A stretch of 35,653 bases of DNA from contig JAFLSM010000023.1 in assembly GCA_022510955.1 (NCBI GenBank), positions 1 to 35,653 on the forward strand, read 5' to 3'. Positions 1 through 8,983 of this stretch are shown here, piece by piece. This stretch comes from Ruminococcus sp. (lineage in GTDB: Bacteria > Bacillota > Clostridia > Oscillospirales > Acutalibacteraceae). Under the pieces are notes generated by a model. That model was not told the origin of the DNA, did not search any database, and was given only the letters and a program-made list of their open reading frames with translations. A program made the position numbers and the translations under genes. Within the stretch, counting starts at the first letter, position 1. Every line of letters begins with the position of its first letter.

Positions 1-2
1 AA

Positions 3-716
3 CAGAAGAAAAAAGTTCACAGATATTATAAATGTGTCAGCGTTAAGAGACACAAAGGTTGCGATAAGAAAACCATCAAGAAGGAATGGATTGAGAATAT
101 CGTAATTGAACAAATTAAAAAAGTTGTTTTTGATGACAAGCTCATTGAAAGTTTAGCTGATACAGTTCTTGAAATTCAAGGCGCGGAGAATACAACTCTT
201 CCGCTACTGCGCAAGCAATACGCTGAAATTCTAAAAGGTATTGATAATATGCTGAACGCAATTCAGCAAGGCATTATCACTTCATCTACCAAAGAAAGAT
301 TAGAAGAACTTGAACACCAAAAGAGCGAACTTGCTGTGCAAATCACAAAAGAAGAAATGTGCAGACCGACTCTGACAAAAGAGCAAATAATATTCTGGGT
401 TGAACGGTTCAGAAAACTGAACACCAACAAGCTTGAACATCGTCGCCGCCTGATTGACAGCTTTATCAATTCAATCTATCTGTATGACGATAGAATAGTA
501 ATAACCTTTAACTACAAAGACGGCTCAAAAACGATTACCTTGGAAGAGATAGAAAACTCTGCCCTCGGTTCGGATTTAACATCACTCGCTGCACCAAAAA
601 GAGAGAGTAGAATATTCTACTCTCTCTTTTTAATTTCTTATATTTCTTTCCAAGTTATTTCGCCGCCGTACTGCTGTATTATATCATTTGTCCAGGTTGT
701 GTTGCCCTTTGGATAA
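3..716 (+). CDS. Large serine recombinase, C-terminal part (5' end outside window)
   Basis: The reading frame is open from base 3 with no start, so this is the 3' end of a longer gene. What remains (237 residues) matches the C-terminal region of large serine recombinases, which cut and rejoin DNA at att sites of integrated elements. It shows the tail of the recombinase zinc ribbon (YYKC followed by GC about ten residues later), a long charged coiled coil (window residues about 70-125) and the closing HRRRLIDSFINSIYLYDDRI segment. The catalytic N-terminal domain would lie left of the window. The frame reads through a perfect palindromic terminator at 596-631 and stops only at 714-716, 79 bases into the opposite gene, so the last ~40 residues are probably not original. 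Family assignment is firm; whether the protein is functional cannot be judged. Confidence 0.8.
   Translation, partial: QKKKVHRYYKCVSVKRHKGCDKKTIKKEWIENIVIEQIKKVVFDDKLIESLADTVLEIQGAENTTLPLLRKQYAEILKGIDNMLNAIQQGIITSSTKERLEELEHQKSELAVQITKEEMCRPTLTKEQIIFWVERFRKLNTNKLEHRRRLIDSFINSIYLYDDRIVITFNYKDGSKTITLEEIENSALGSDLTSLAAPKRESRIFYSLFLISYISFQVISPPYCCIISFVQVVLPFG
596..631. terminator. Bidirectional terminator, 36-base perfect palindrome
   Basis: Left arm 596-613 and right arm 614-631 are exact reverse complements, with an A-run on one side and a T-run on the other, so it can terminate both the recombinase (+) and the lipoprotein gene (-). It lies inside the recombinase reading frame. Confidence 0.85.
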
Positions 717-1531
717 GATATATCCGCCTTAACTTCATTAAATACTCCCTCACCTATACTTGGTGCGTCACCTTTAAATGATACAGCGGTAAGTGCAGAA
801 CATTTTTCAAATACCATTTTACCAAGCTTGGTGACACTTGCGGGAACTTCAATGCTCTTAAGGCTTGAACAGTTGTAAAATGCCCACTGTTCAATTTTTT
901 CTACATTGCTTGGAATAATTATATCAGTAAGCGATGTGCAATTGTAGAATGCACTTTTTCCAATCTTTGTAACAGTACTTGGAATATCAACCGTAGAAAG
1001 TGATGAACAGCTGTAGAATACACTCTTCCCTATCTCTGTAAATCCTTTTGGAAGTGTCACAGATGAAAGTGCATAACAACACATAAAAGCAGAGTCGCCG
1101 ATTTTTTCTACACTATCAGGAATTGAAATTTCGACAAGTTTTTCACATTTTACAAATGCGCTGTCTCCGATAGTTTTGACACTGTCCGATATAGTAATAC
1201 TTTCGAGCTTTGAAAAATTAAAAAATGCATTTTTGCCGATTGAAGTAACACCGTCTTCAATTACAACAAAAGTTGCAGTATCAGAATATCCATGCCACGG
1301 AAGTTCAGAACCATTTGCGTAGTCATCCATATCGCCATTACCGCTGATTGACAAGGTTTTAGTGTCCTCAGCATAACTCCAAGAGCAGTTTCCTGCCTTA
1401 TTGGTTTCTGTTGATAATTTACCTTGATTTGGAGTTGATTCAGAATTTCCGCAACCTGAAAGTACAGCCACTGATGCAACCATACAAACAGCACAAACAA
1501 GGCTTATAGCGTTTTTTATAATTTTCTTCAT
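638..1531 (-). CDS. BspA-type leucine-rich-repeat lipoprotein
   Basis: A 297-residue surface protein. The N-terminus is a lipoprotein signal peptide ending in the lipobox VLSGC, with C27 as the lipidated residue. From about residue 90 there are six to seven repeats of about 23 residues of the LRR_5/BspA type (pattern IGxxAFxxCxxLxxIxIPxxV), a fold used for binding host or matrix proteins. The final repeat is degenerate and followed by a short tail ending in ITWKEI. The ATG at 1531 has a GAGGAG ribosome-binding site and a good promoter upstream. It is divergent from the response regulator gene at 1742, which makes it a candidate target of that regulator. The ligand is unknown. Confidence 0.85.
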   Translation of the reverse strand: MKKIIKNAISLVCAVCMVASVAVLSGCGNSESTPNQGKLSTETNKAGNCSWSYAEDTKTLSISGNGDMDDYANGSELPWHGYSDTATFVVIEDGVTSIGKNAFFNFSKLESITISDSVKTIGDSAFVKCEKLVEISIPDSVEKIGDSAFMCCYALSSVTLPKGFTEIGKSVFYSCSSLSTVDIPSTVTKIGKSAFYNCTSLTDIIIPSNVEKIEQWAFYNCSSLKSIEVPASVTKLGKMVFEKCSALTAVSFKGDAPSIGEGVFNEVKADISYPKGNTTWTNDIIQQYGGEITWKEI

Positions 1532-1562
1532 TTTTAATTCTCCTCTAAAATTTTATATACTT

Positions 1563-1591
1563 AGTATAACTCTTAAAATTTAGATATTCAA
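1563..1591 (-). promoter_or_regulatory. Promoter of the LRR lipoprotein gene
   Basis: On the minus strand a -35 TTGAAT (1586-1591) and a -10 TATACT (1563-1568) are separated by 17 bases, about 35 bases before the start codon. Confidence 0.6.
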
Positions 1592-1650
1592 TATTTAACA
1601 GTTACAATTAATAACTCATCATTCTCAACATATTGTATAATTTTTACATG

Positions 1651-1679
1651 TTGCAGGATTATCAAATTTTGTATAGAAT
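1651..1679 (+). promoter_or_regulatory. Possible promoter of the first two-component operon
   Basis: TTGCAG (1651-1656) and TAGAAT (1674-1679) are 17 bases apart, upstream of the regulator start at 1742. The match is moderate and another TATAAT lies at 1636-1641, so the true -10 is uncertain. Confidence 0.35.
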
Positions 1680-1741
1680 ATTGGTATATCTCCACACCAT
1701 CTACACATGATTGATATACAATTTAATCGAGGTGACTGATT

Positions 1742-2416
1742 ATGTTTGAAATTCTTCTTGTAGAAGATGATGAAAATATAAGAGAAGTAATTTCTGATTT
1801 TTTTGATGACAAAAGCCGTGGTACAATGCATATTGACATTGCAGAAAACGGTATGATAGCACTTGAAAAGGCATATGAAAAAATTTACGATTTGCTCATA
1901 CTTGATATTATGCTACCTGAGCTTGACGGTTTTTCTGTTTGCCGAGAAATTAGAAAACAAAGTGATGTACCGATAATATTTATCACTGCAAGAGCAGCAC
2001 AGGATGATGTGCTTAATGGCTATGCTCTTGGTTGTGATGATTATGTTGTAAAGCCATTTTCGCTCCCTGTTTTCTATCAAAAGGCAGATGCACTTATCAG
2101 ACGTTCAAAGGGACTTGTTCGCTCGCAATCGCTTTGTGCCGGTTCTCTTACACTTAATCCAAATAACGGCATCTTAAAAAGCAATGGAACTGAACTTAAT
2201 ATTACTGCAACTGAATACAAGATTTTAAAAATTCTTTTAGAGAACAAAGGAACAGTTGTATCAAGAAACAAGCTTTTTTTGAGTATTTGGGGATATGACA
2301 GCGACAAAAATGAAAGAATACTTGACTCGCATATAAAGAATCTTAGAAAAGCTCTTGGAGATAACTCATACCTGATTAAAACTGTTGTGAGAAGAGGTTA
2401 TAAAATTGAAGAATAA
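1742..2416 (+). CDS. OmpR/PhoB-family response regulator (pair 1)
   Basis: A 224-residue DNA-binding regulator of a two-component system. The N-terminal receiver domain (about 1-118) has acidic residues E8/D9/D10, phospho-acceptor D55 in LILDIMLPELDG, T82 and K104 in VKPFS. The C-terminal winged-helix DNA-binding domain (about 127-223) ends in RRGYKI, typical of OmpR/PhoB proteins. The start is supported by a GAGGTG site. The kinase gene begins inside its last codons, so the two are translationally coupled. It closely resembles the regulator at 5994-6671. Its target genes are not known, but the divergent LRR lipoprotein gene is the nearest candidate. Confidence 0.93.
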   Translation: MFEILLVEDDENIREVISDFFDDKSRGTMHIDIAENGMIALEKAYEKIYDLLILDIMLPELDGFSVCREIRKQSDVPIIFITARAAQDDVLNGYALGCDDYVVKPFSLPVFYQKADALIRRSKGLVRSQSLCAGSLTLNPNNGILKSNGTELNITATEYKILKILLENKGTVVSRNKLFLSIWGYDSDKNERILDSHIKNLRKALGDNSYLIKTVVRRGYKIEE

Positions 2417-4139
2417 ACATAAAATCTTAAAAAAGCAAGGAATAAAAATATTTGTAAGGACTATTTCAATTATGCTCTTATTTGGAATAATTGTATATGG
2501 TGTTTATGCTTATATTACATTAAATAACGCAATGCAACTTCAAAAAAATGAAACAAAAGAAAAATATTATGAATTAACGAAAAAAATAGATGACATTTAT
2601 GATAGAGTATATGATGATATGTACAGAAATTCGGATCCGTGGTCATATACGTTGCAAAACTTTTCAGACGAAGATACAAAAATTATATATTACAGAGATA
2701 TCATCCCTGAATCGCCTAAGAAAAAATCGTCTACATATGAAACTCATAATTCTATTCCATTTACATTTCATGACGGAAGCCTCCAAAATACGAATTTTTT
2801 ATGCACAATAGATTATGAAAATCTTAGAAAGTCTATCTTTGATGAAGATTATGAGGAAATATGTGAATATATAAACAAAGAATCTGACGCAGACAATAAT
2901 AACGCAAGGTATATTTTATCCTGTGCAGAAGGATATATTGATTATTACGATTTTGAGTATTATGAAAGCCTGGGAATATTTTATCCCTCAAAGCTTCAGG
3001 TATTAAAAATTGACGATGACCGAAACTGGTATATTCAGGCGGAAGTCGTAAAGGAGTATATTCTTAGCACTGATGATATTGACACTGAAAACTCTAAATT
3101 GTGTAAAATCGGTGATATGTATTTTAATGAAATAGACAAAGATTTTTTTGAAGGAAATTATTATAAATCAAATATTACCGATGATGAAATAGATGATGTT
3201 TATAAAAACGGCGGTGAAGGTGATTTTTATTATTTAGGCGATTTTAATTACATATATCAAAACAGTCTTGTTGAACAGTATTTGATTAAAGAGTATAAAA
3301 TCCCAGAGAATGAAAAAGACACGCCATATGTAACGATAAATAAGCAAGATTCATTTTGGATTTATCATAAATTTAACCTGCTTGAATCATGTAAAAATGA
3401 ACTAATAACTATGCTGATATACATAATTATAACATTTACAGGAATGGGGGTTTTAATTGCGTTTATGTCGTGGCATACACTGAAAAAACAGATAAAGCTT
3501 GAAGAAAAACGACGAGAGTTGACAAACTCAATGTCTCACGACCTTAAAACTCCTATCTTTGTAATTGGCAGTTATGCAGAAAATCTGATTGAAAATGTAC
3601 ATACCGATAAAAAAGAACATTACGCACAGATGATTTATGACAAAACACTGGAAATGAACGAACTCGTTCAAAATATGCTTGAACTGTCAAAGCTTGAAAA
3701 TAACAACATTTATCCGAACAAAGAAGAATTTGACCTTGTGGAATTAATTAAGGAAATTCTTGTACAATTCAAGGCAGCAAAGGATTTTAGTATTAGTCTT
3801 GATGGAAGCGACCAAGCAATTATTAAAGCTGACAAAAATTTAATTAAAAGAGCAATTACAAACCTTATACAGAATGCTGAAAAATACAGCGAAGAAAACA
3901 AGGCAATTATCACTGTCAGCCAAAACGAATTTAAAATTGCCAATGCCTGCACAAAAATAAAATCAAACGAGATTAAAAAGCTGTGGGAGCCTTATTATAT
4001 GGGCAATAACAGCGTGCGTAACAACGGCAACGGACTTGGACTTTCCATTGTAAAAAATATTATGCAGGCCCATAAGTTTGACTTTGGTGCAAGACTTGAA
4101 AATAAAAACATTATATTTTACTTTGTGTTTAAAAAATAA
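2406..4139 (+). CDS. Sensor histidine kinase (pair 1)
   Basis: A 577-residue membrane kinase. It starts at a TTG that overlaps the regulator's 3' end by 11 bases and follows an AGAGG site; the next Met is inside the first membrane helix, so TTG is the likely start. Membrane helices at about 15-36 and 334-354 enclose an extracytoplasmic sensor region of roughly 300 residues rich in Asp, Glu and Tyr. HisKA follows directly, with H378 in SMSHDLKTP, and then an HATPase_c domain (TNLIQNAEKY N-box, GNGLGLSIVK G-box). No HAMP linker is visible: only about 23 residues separate helix 2 from the H-box. The sensor region is related to that of the kinase at 4198-5997 and not to any sensor domain I recognise. 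The signal is unknown. Confidence 0.9.
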   Translation: MKNKHKILKKQGIKIFVRTISIMLLFGIIVYGVYAYITLNNAMQLQKNETKEKYYELTKKIDDIYDRVYDDMYRNSDPWSYTLQNFSDEDTKIIYYRDIIPESPKKKSSTYETHNSIPFTFHDGSLQNTNFLCTIDYENLRKSIFDEDYEEICEYINKESDADNNNARYILSCAEGYIDYYDFEYYESLGIFYPSKLQVLKIDDDRNWYIQAEVVKEYILSTDDIDTENSKLCKIGDMYFNEIDKDFFEGNYYKSNITDDEIDDVYKNGGEGDFYYLGDFNYIYQNSLVEQYLIKEYKIPENEKDTPYVTINKQDSFWIYHKFNLLESCKNELITMLIYIIITFTGMGVLIAFMSWHTLKKQIKLEEKRRELTNSMSHDLKTPIFVIGSYAENLIENVHTDKKEHYAQMIYDKTLEMNELVQNMLELSKLENNNIYPNKEEFDLVELIKEILVQFKAAKDFSISLDGSDQAIIKADKNLIKRAITNLIQNAEKYSEENKAIITVSQNEFKIANACTKIKSNEIKKLWEPYYMGNNSVRNNGNGLGLSIVKNIMQAHKFDFGARLENKNIIFYFVFKK

Positions 4140-4143
4140 TAAC

Positions 4144-4181
4144 AAAAATCCACAGTGGAATCAAACCTACTGTGGATTTTT
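4144..4181. terminator. Bidirectional terminator between the two kinase genes
   Basis: Arms 4144-4156 and 4169-4181 form a 13-bp stem with A-run and T-run flanks. It serves both convergent kinase genes. Confidence 0.85.
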
Positions 4182-4197
4182 GCTTTTATAAAATGAA

Positions 4198-5997
4198 CTA
4201 AAAGGAATACCAAAATGTAATTATATTGTTTTTAAACTTAACACCGTATTTTAAATCGTTAAGCTCAAAAACAGATTTTACAACTGTCAAACCAAGTCCG
4301 TTTCCTTCCTTGCGTGCTGTATTTTCGTTGCGATAGTACGGTTCCCAGATGCTTTTAAGATTGATTTTTGCGTTATCGGGAACACTGTTTGAAATAGAAA
4401 AGCTATGATTGTCAAGTCTGATTGAAACCGACCTTTTGTCGTTTGTGTACTTCAAGGCATTATCAATAAGATTCTGCATTGCTCGCCGAAGCATAGTTTT
4501 GTCAGCATCTATCATCACGCCCTCCGCACATTCAAAATGAATATCACACAAATCCATCATACTGATGTAATTGTCAACAAGACTCTGAACGAGGTCGCTC
4601 AAATTAAAATGCTCGGTATAAACTCTGATTTTATCTGACTCAAGCGCTGAAAGCTCAAGCATATCATGCACCATATCATTTACGGAATTTACCTTGTCAA
4701 CAACATTTTGGGCGTAGTATTTTTCATTTTCATTCGTTGCACAAAGCAACATATTCTCGGCGTTGCCGCTGATTACAAACAGCGGAGTTTTAAGGTCATG
4801 AGCCATGGAATTTGTAAAGTCACGACGCTTTTTTTCAAGTTCTAACTGCTTTTTTAGCGTATTCCAGGAAATAAACCATACTACGAGACCGACAAACAAC
4901 ATTAGAATAAATGTATATATAAATGTCATACCTATGCGGTTGATACAGCTTTCAAGCACATTGATTTTTTCTAAATATCTTATTTTTACAAGCTGTGTAT
5001 CGGCTGCAGTATTTTTTTTGCTGTCATCTTTTTTATATGCACCCATAGTATTTTCATATCCGCAATATATGTACTCAAACGGTGAAATCTGATAGTATCC
5101 GGTGGTATTTCCTATTGTATTTGCCAAATCACCTTTGTTGTCTATCCAATCATCCCCAAATTTTTGGCAAAGCTCTGAATACAAATCATCTTGGTATGAA
5201 TTAAAAATAAAATCCTCATCTATAACATTGCGTTTTGTATCTGTTTGCTTTCCTACAAAGTGATGCGTATTTTTAAATTCATCATCAAGTTCAATATCAA
5301 ATTCATCTACTACTTCATCCTGAGCATACCAATCATGATCGCTTTTTGTCCGAACAATCTCAAGCTTACTGGGAATAATGCGGTAAAACCAGAAATATTC
5401 AACATTAGTACAAGTGATACCATTATTCGTTTCTTCAGTAATCTTAGGTTCGTCTCCGTAGTAAAATTCTTTACATATCAGTTCGTAATAACTGCCGTCA
5501 GCATTCGTTTGACGACTTAGATAGTCTTTTATTTGGTCAATCTGGTATGAATTTAATGAACTAATAAAATCATCATAAAAAATTACAGCTTTTGATTGTA
5601 ATTTACTGCCTAAATTTTTACCGTAATAATAATAATCCCAAGAAAAATCTGAAATATAGCAATTTTCAGTACCGTAAAGCATTTGATCCGATTTATCGAA
5701 AACTACTGCCTGATAATTAGTGTTCTTATTGCTTTGATTCTGAAAATTATTTACAGAGTATTTCATATTATCCAAGTCAAGGCAAAAATACATGTCATTC
5801 TCATCATATGATGTATAAACAAATGATTCATTCAAAAATGAAACAAAATGATTATGGCAATCATCAAGCAAAATCTCTTTTTCACCATTATAGGTTACAT
5901 AAATATAAAGAAAAGACACCAAAACGCTTACAAGCAAAAAGATTGACATGATTTTTATAAGCATAATACGGCTTTCATAAATGAGTCGTTTTTTCAT
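4198..5997 (-). CDS. Sensor histidine kinase (pair 2)
   Basis: A 599-residue membrane kinase paralogous to the one at 2406-4139. Helices at about 12-33 and 356-377 flank an extracytoplasmic region of about 320 residues. H400 lies in SMAHDLKTP, followed by an N-box (QNLIDNALKY) and a G-box (GNGLGLTVVK). The match to pair 1 extends into the sensor region (KLEIVR...DWYAQDEVVDEF against KLQVLK...NWYIQAEVVKEY) and the second helix (ISWNTLKKQLELEKKRRDFTNS), so the whole gene was duplicated and not only the kinase core. As in pair 1 there is no visible HAMP domain. The ATG overlaps the regulator stop as ATGA and has a GGTGG site in the regulator's last codons. Confidence 0.92.
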   Translation of the reverse strand: MKKRLIYESRIMLIKIMSIFLLVSVLVSFLYIYVTYNGEKEILLDDCHNHFVSFLNESFVYTSYDENDMYFCLDLDNMKYSVNNFQNQSNKNTNYQAVVFDKSDQMLYGTENCYISDFSWDYYYYGKNLGSKLQSKAVIFYDDFISSLNSYQIDQIKDYLSRQTNADGSYYELICKEFYYGDEPKITEETNNGITCTNVEYFWFYRIIPSKLEIVRTKSDHDWYAQDEVVDEFDIELDDEFKNTHHFVGKQTDTKRNVIDEDFIFNSYQDDLYSELCQKFGDDWIDNKGDLANTIGNTTGYYQISPFEYIYCGYENTMGAYKKDDSKKNTAADTQLVKIRYLEKINVLESCINRIGMTFIYTFILMLFVGLVVWFISWNTLKKQLELEKKRRDFTNSMAHDLKTPLFVISGNAENMLLCATNENEKYYAQNVVDKVNSVNDMVHDMLELSALESDKIRVYTEHFNLSDLVQSLVDNYISMMDLCDIHFECAEGVMIDADKTMLRRAMQNLIDNALKYTNDKRSVSIRLDNHSFSISNSVPDNAKINLKSIWEPYYRNENTARKEGNGLGLTVVKSVFELNDLKYGVKFKNNIITFWYSF

Positions 5998-6671
5998 AGT
6001 TCCACCTCAATCTTATAACCCCGCCTGCGAATTGTCTGAAGTTGTTCTTTACAGTCTCCCAACGCTTTTCGCAAATTTTTAATATGTGTGTCAAGTACTC
6101 TGTCATCAACAAGAGCGTCATACCCCCACACCTTGTTTAGCAGAGTTTCACGAGTGACAATGTAGCCTTTGTTCTCAAGTAAAACTCTCAAAATGCCATA
6201 TTCTTTTGCTTTGAGCGTAATTTCATCACCACAGCACATTACAACACCATTGTTTGGATTAAGAGTTATTTCTCCTGCTGAAAGCAAGTCTGAACGCACA
6301 AGACCCTTCGAACGCTTTATAAGAGCTTTAATCTTTTCGTAAAGCACAGGCAGTGGAAACGGTTTTATAATGTAATCATCACACCCTAAGGCGTAGCCTG
6401 TAAGCATATCTTCCTGTGTTGTTCGGGCTGTGATGAACATTATTGGAATATCGCTGTATCTTCTGACTTCTCGACACACTTCAAAGCCGTCAATGCACGG
6501 CATCATAACATCAAGCAACAGCAAATCATATTGATTTTCAAACGCTTTGTCAAGTCCCTCTTCACCATTTTCTGCCGTATCAACAATTATGTTATCTTTT
6601 TTCATTTGAAAGAAGCGACAAATCATATCTCTGATTTCTCTGTCATCCTCTACAAGTAAAATCCTGTTCAT
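5994..6671 (-). CDS. OmpR/PhoB-family response regulator (pair 2)
   Basis: A 225-residue regulator with a receiver domain (acidic D9/D10, phospho-acceptor D54 in LLLDVMMP, K103 in IIKPF) and a C-terminal winged-helix domain ending RRRGYKIEVEL. It shares long identical blocks with the regulator at 1742-2416, for example YALGCDDY, RSKGLVRS, LNPNNG and HIKNLRKALGD. The ATG at 6671 follows GGTGG. It is first in its operon and overlaps the kinase gene by four bases. It is divergent from the cohesin-like protein gene at 6871, mirroring the arrangement at the other end of the locus. Confidence 0.93.
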   Translation of the reverse strand: MNRILLVEDDREIRDMICRFFQMKKDNIIVDTAENGEEGLDKAFENQYDLLLLDVMMPCIDGFEVCREVRRYSDIPIMFITARTTQEDMLTGYALGCDDYIIKPFPLPVLYEKIKALIKRSKGLVRSDLLSAGEITLNPNNGVVMCCGDEITLKAKEYGILRVLLENKGYIVTRETLLNKVWGYDALVDDRVLDTHIKNLRKALGDCKEQLQTIRRRGYKIEVEL

Positions 6672-6870
6672 TGTACCACCAATAAAATAATAAATTAAAA
6701 ATCTGTTTTTTAACTGTATTTTTTATAAATATAATATAAAAAATAACGCAATATACATTAATACATAAATTCTCACCTTGTGCATATTCTGATTATAATG
6801 TGCTATATTTTCTTGATTGTTGTAAAATTATATGATAATATTAATTATAACAACAAATTATGGTGATACA

Positions 6871-7614
6871 GTGAAAAAAATAATAATTTTTTGCCTTGCT
6901 ATAGTGATTACTGTTTGCACAATGTTTTCAGCATATGCAACAGAGGACATAGATTTTAAACTAAATAATGTTGAATGCAATACAAACAGACTTTTTGATA
7001 TAGAAGTTGTTGCAAACAGCAGTCAAGGACTGAGTGCAGTAACCTTTGAATTCACTTATGATAAAAGTATGTTTGAATTCCGAGGTACAAAGTCAAGTGA
7101 CACAGAAGCAAGTGTGAAATCAAATGAACTCGATAACTGTGTTAAGGCAGTATACTTATGCACTGACGGAATAAATACGAGCGGCGGCAAGACAATTTTT
7201 ACTGTTACATTCAAAGCTATAAAGGCAGGCACGGGATATATTGACTTTAACGTATACGAATGTGTTGACCAAAATATTGAGTTTATGCATATTGGCAGCT
7301 GCACATCAGCTAAGATTAATGTAAAAGATAGTTCAGATAATGTAAAAAGTACAGACAATAAAACATCAAACTCTTCAAAATCAACAGAAAAATCCGAAAA
7401 AAGTAATTCATCGAAAAGTAAAAGCACAAGAATTGAAACAACAACCTCACAGGCAACCATTGACAATTTAGGAATTGTAAATCCAATTAATGATAATAAA
7501 ATGAAATATATGTTTATTGGTATATCAATCGGAGGACTTATTGTTACTGCACTAATTGTTGCGTTCTTTTTAGGTCAAAAAACCGTAAAAAATAAGGCAC
7601 GACTGCAAAAATAG
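6871..7614 (+). CDS. Membrane-anchored cohesin-like domain protein
   Basis: A 247-residue exported protein. I place the start at GTG 6871 because it gives a clean signal peptide (MKKIIIFCLAIVITVC, cleavage near AYA) with GGTGA just upstream; an in-frame ATG at 6832 would add 13 residues without an obvious site. Residues about 25-150 resemble a cohesin domain (beta-sandwich with FDIEVVANSSQGLSAVTFEF, YDKSMFEF, GGKTIFTVTFKA and GTGYIDF). A Ser/Lys/Thr-rich linker follows (about 150-200), then one membrane helix (about 212-235) and a basic tail, so the domain faces outward. Cohesins bind dockerin-bearing proteins in cellulosome-like assemblies, but isolated cohesin-like folds also serve as general adhesion domains; no dockerin is seen in this window. 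Confidence 0.72.
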   Translation: MKKIIIFCLAIVITVCTMFSAYATEDIDFKLNNVECNTNRLFDIEVVANSSQGLSAVTFEFTYDKSMFEFRGTKSSDTEASVKSNELDNCVKAVYLCTDGINTSGGKTIFTVTFKAIKAGTGYIDFNVYECVDQNIEFMHIGSCTSAKINVKDSSDNVKSTDNKTSNSSKSTEKSEKSNSSKSKSTRIETTTSQATIDNLGIVNPINDNKMKYMFIGISIGGLIVTALIVAFFLGQKTVKNKARLQK

Positions 7615-7636
7615 TATGCGGTCGTGCCTTGTTTTT
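7594..7636. terminator. Terminator between cohesin-like gene and thiC
   Basis: Arms 7594-7603 and 7621-7630 form a 10-bp GC-containing stem followed by GTTTTTATT on the plus strand. The left arm lies within the last codons of the cohesin-like gene. It can also act on the minus strand downstream of thiC. Confidence 0.8.
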
Positions 7637-7649
7637 ATTATAACATTCT

Positions 7650-8954
7650 TTATAAAATGTCGATATATTCGCCGTTTAAAGCTTTGTTCATACTTCTAAC
7701 AGCACAGAATTTTCCACACATTGAACAACTGTCTTCCTGCTCAGGTTTTCTATCATCACGAATTTTTTTTGCAGTTTCGGGATCTATGGAACATTTCCAC
7801 TGGGTTTCCCAATCAAAATTACGCCTTGCATCAGCCATAGCATCATCAATATCTCTTGCGTGAGGAACTTTCTTTGCGATATCGGCAGCGTGCGCCGCAA
7901 TTCGAGATGCGATAATTCCCTGCTTTACATCCTCTACATTAGGCAAAGCCAAATGCTCGGCAGGGGTAACATAGCATAGGAATGCCGCACCTGCTGATGC
8001 CGCAACAGCACCGCCAATAGCAGAGGTTATGTGGTCATAGCCAGGGGCAATATCCGTAACAAGCGGACCAAGAACATAGAATGGAGCACCAAGACAGATT
8101 GTCTGCTGTAGCTTCATATTGGCTTCAATTTGGTCAAGCGGCATATGTCCCGGACCTTCTACCATAACCTGAACATCCTTTGCCCATGCACGCTTGGTAA
8201 GCTCGCCGAGGCGTACAAGTTCTTCAATCTGGCACACATCGCTTGCATCTGCAAGACATCCCGGACGGCATGCATCACCTAATGAAATTGTAACATCGTA
8301 CTCGCGACAAATATCAAGGATTTCATCAAAATACTCATAAAAAGGATTTTCTTCTCCTGTCATACACATCCAAGCAAAAACGAGTGAGCCTCCGCGAGAA
8401 ACGATATTCATTTTTCTTTTGTGTTTTTTTATTTGGTCTATAGTTTTTCTTGTAATTCCACAGTGCAGAGTGACAAAATCAACACCGTCCTCTGCGTGCA
8501 AGCGAACAACATCAATAAAGTCTTTTGCAGTAAGTGTTGCCAAATCTCTTTGATAGTGGATTACACTATCATAAACAGGAACAGTACCAATCATTGCAGG
8601 ACATTCGCTTGTAAGCTTTTTTCTGAACGGCTGGGTGTTTCCGTGTGAAGAAAGGTCCATAATTGCCTCAGCACCCATATCTACCGCAGCCATAACCTTT
8701 TTCATTTCAATGTCATAATCCTTGCAATCTCTTGATACACCAAGGTTGACATTTATTTTTGTTCGGAGCATAGAGCCTACGCCGTTAGGGTCTAAACATT
8801 TATGTAGTCTGTTTGCACAAATGGCAACCTGACCCTTTGCCACAAGCTCTCTTATTTCTTCCTCACTGCGATATTCCTTTGCGGCTACTGCTTTCATTTC
8901 AGGTGTAATTATGCCTTGTCTTGCCGCATCCATTTGTGTTGTGTAATTTCTCAT
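7650..8954 (-). CDS. thiC: Phosphomethylpyrimidine synthase ThiC (short form)
   Basis: A radical SAM enzyme that rearranges aminoimidazole ribotide into hydroxymethylpyrimidine phosphate, the pyrimidine half of thiamine. At 434 residues it is the short form found in clostridia and archaea, lacking the N-terminal domain of the ~630-residue E. coli type. Recognisable blocks are [40 protein letters not shown] and ITSAIGGA. The iron-sulfur cysteines are at the C-terminus, C410, C413 and C417 (CSMCGKFC). The start has an AAGGAG site. It is the last gene of the thiamine operon, 29 bases after thiD, and should respond to the riboswitch at 14855-14945. Confidence 0.97.
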   Translation of the reverse strand: MRNYTTQMDAARQGIITPEMKAVAAKEYRSEEEIRELVAKGQVAICANRLHKCLDPNGVGSMLRTKINVNLGVSRDCKDYDIEMKKVMAAVDMGAEAIMDLSSHGNTQPFRKKLTSECPAMIGTVPVYDSVIHYQRDLATLTAKDFIDVVRLHAEDGVDFVTLHCGITRKTIDQIKKHKRKMNIVSRGGSLVFAWMCMTGEENPFYEYFDEILDICREYDVTISLGDACRPGCLADASDVCQIEELVRLGELTKRAWAKDVQVMVEGPGHMPLDQIEANMKLQQTICLGAPFYVLGPLVTDIAPGYDHITSAIGGAVAASAGAAFLCYVTPAEHLALPNVEDVKQGIIASRIAAHAADIAKKVPHARDIDDAMADARRNFDWETQWKCSIDPETAKKIRDDRKPEQEDSCSMCGKFCAVRSMNKALNGEYIDIL

Positions 8955-8983
8955 TTTATTTTCTCCTTTTTAGACAGATATTG

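Noticed and set aside
780..1270. Regular ~69-base periodicity within the lipoprotein gene
   Set aside because: It is explained by the 23-residue leucine-rich repeats of the encoded protein, not a separate DNA repeat.
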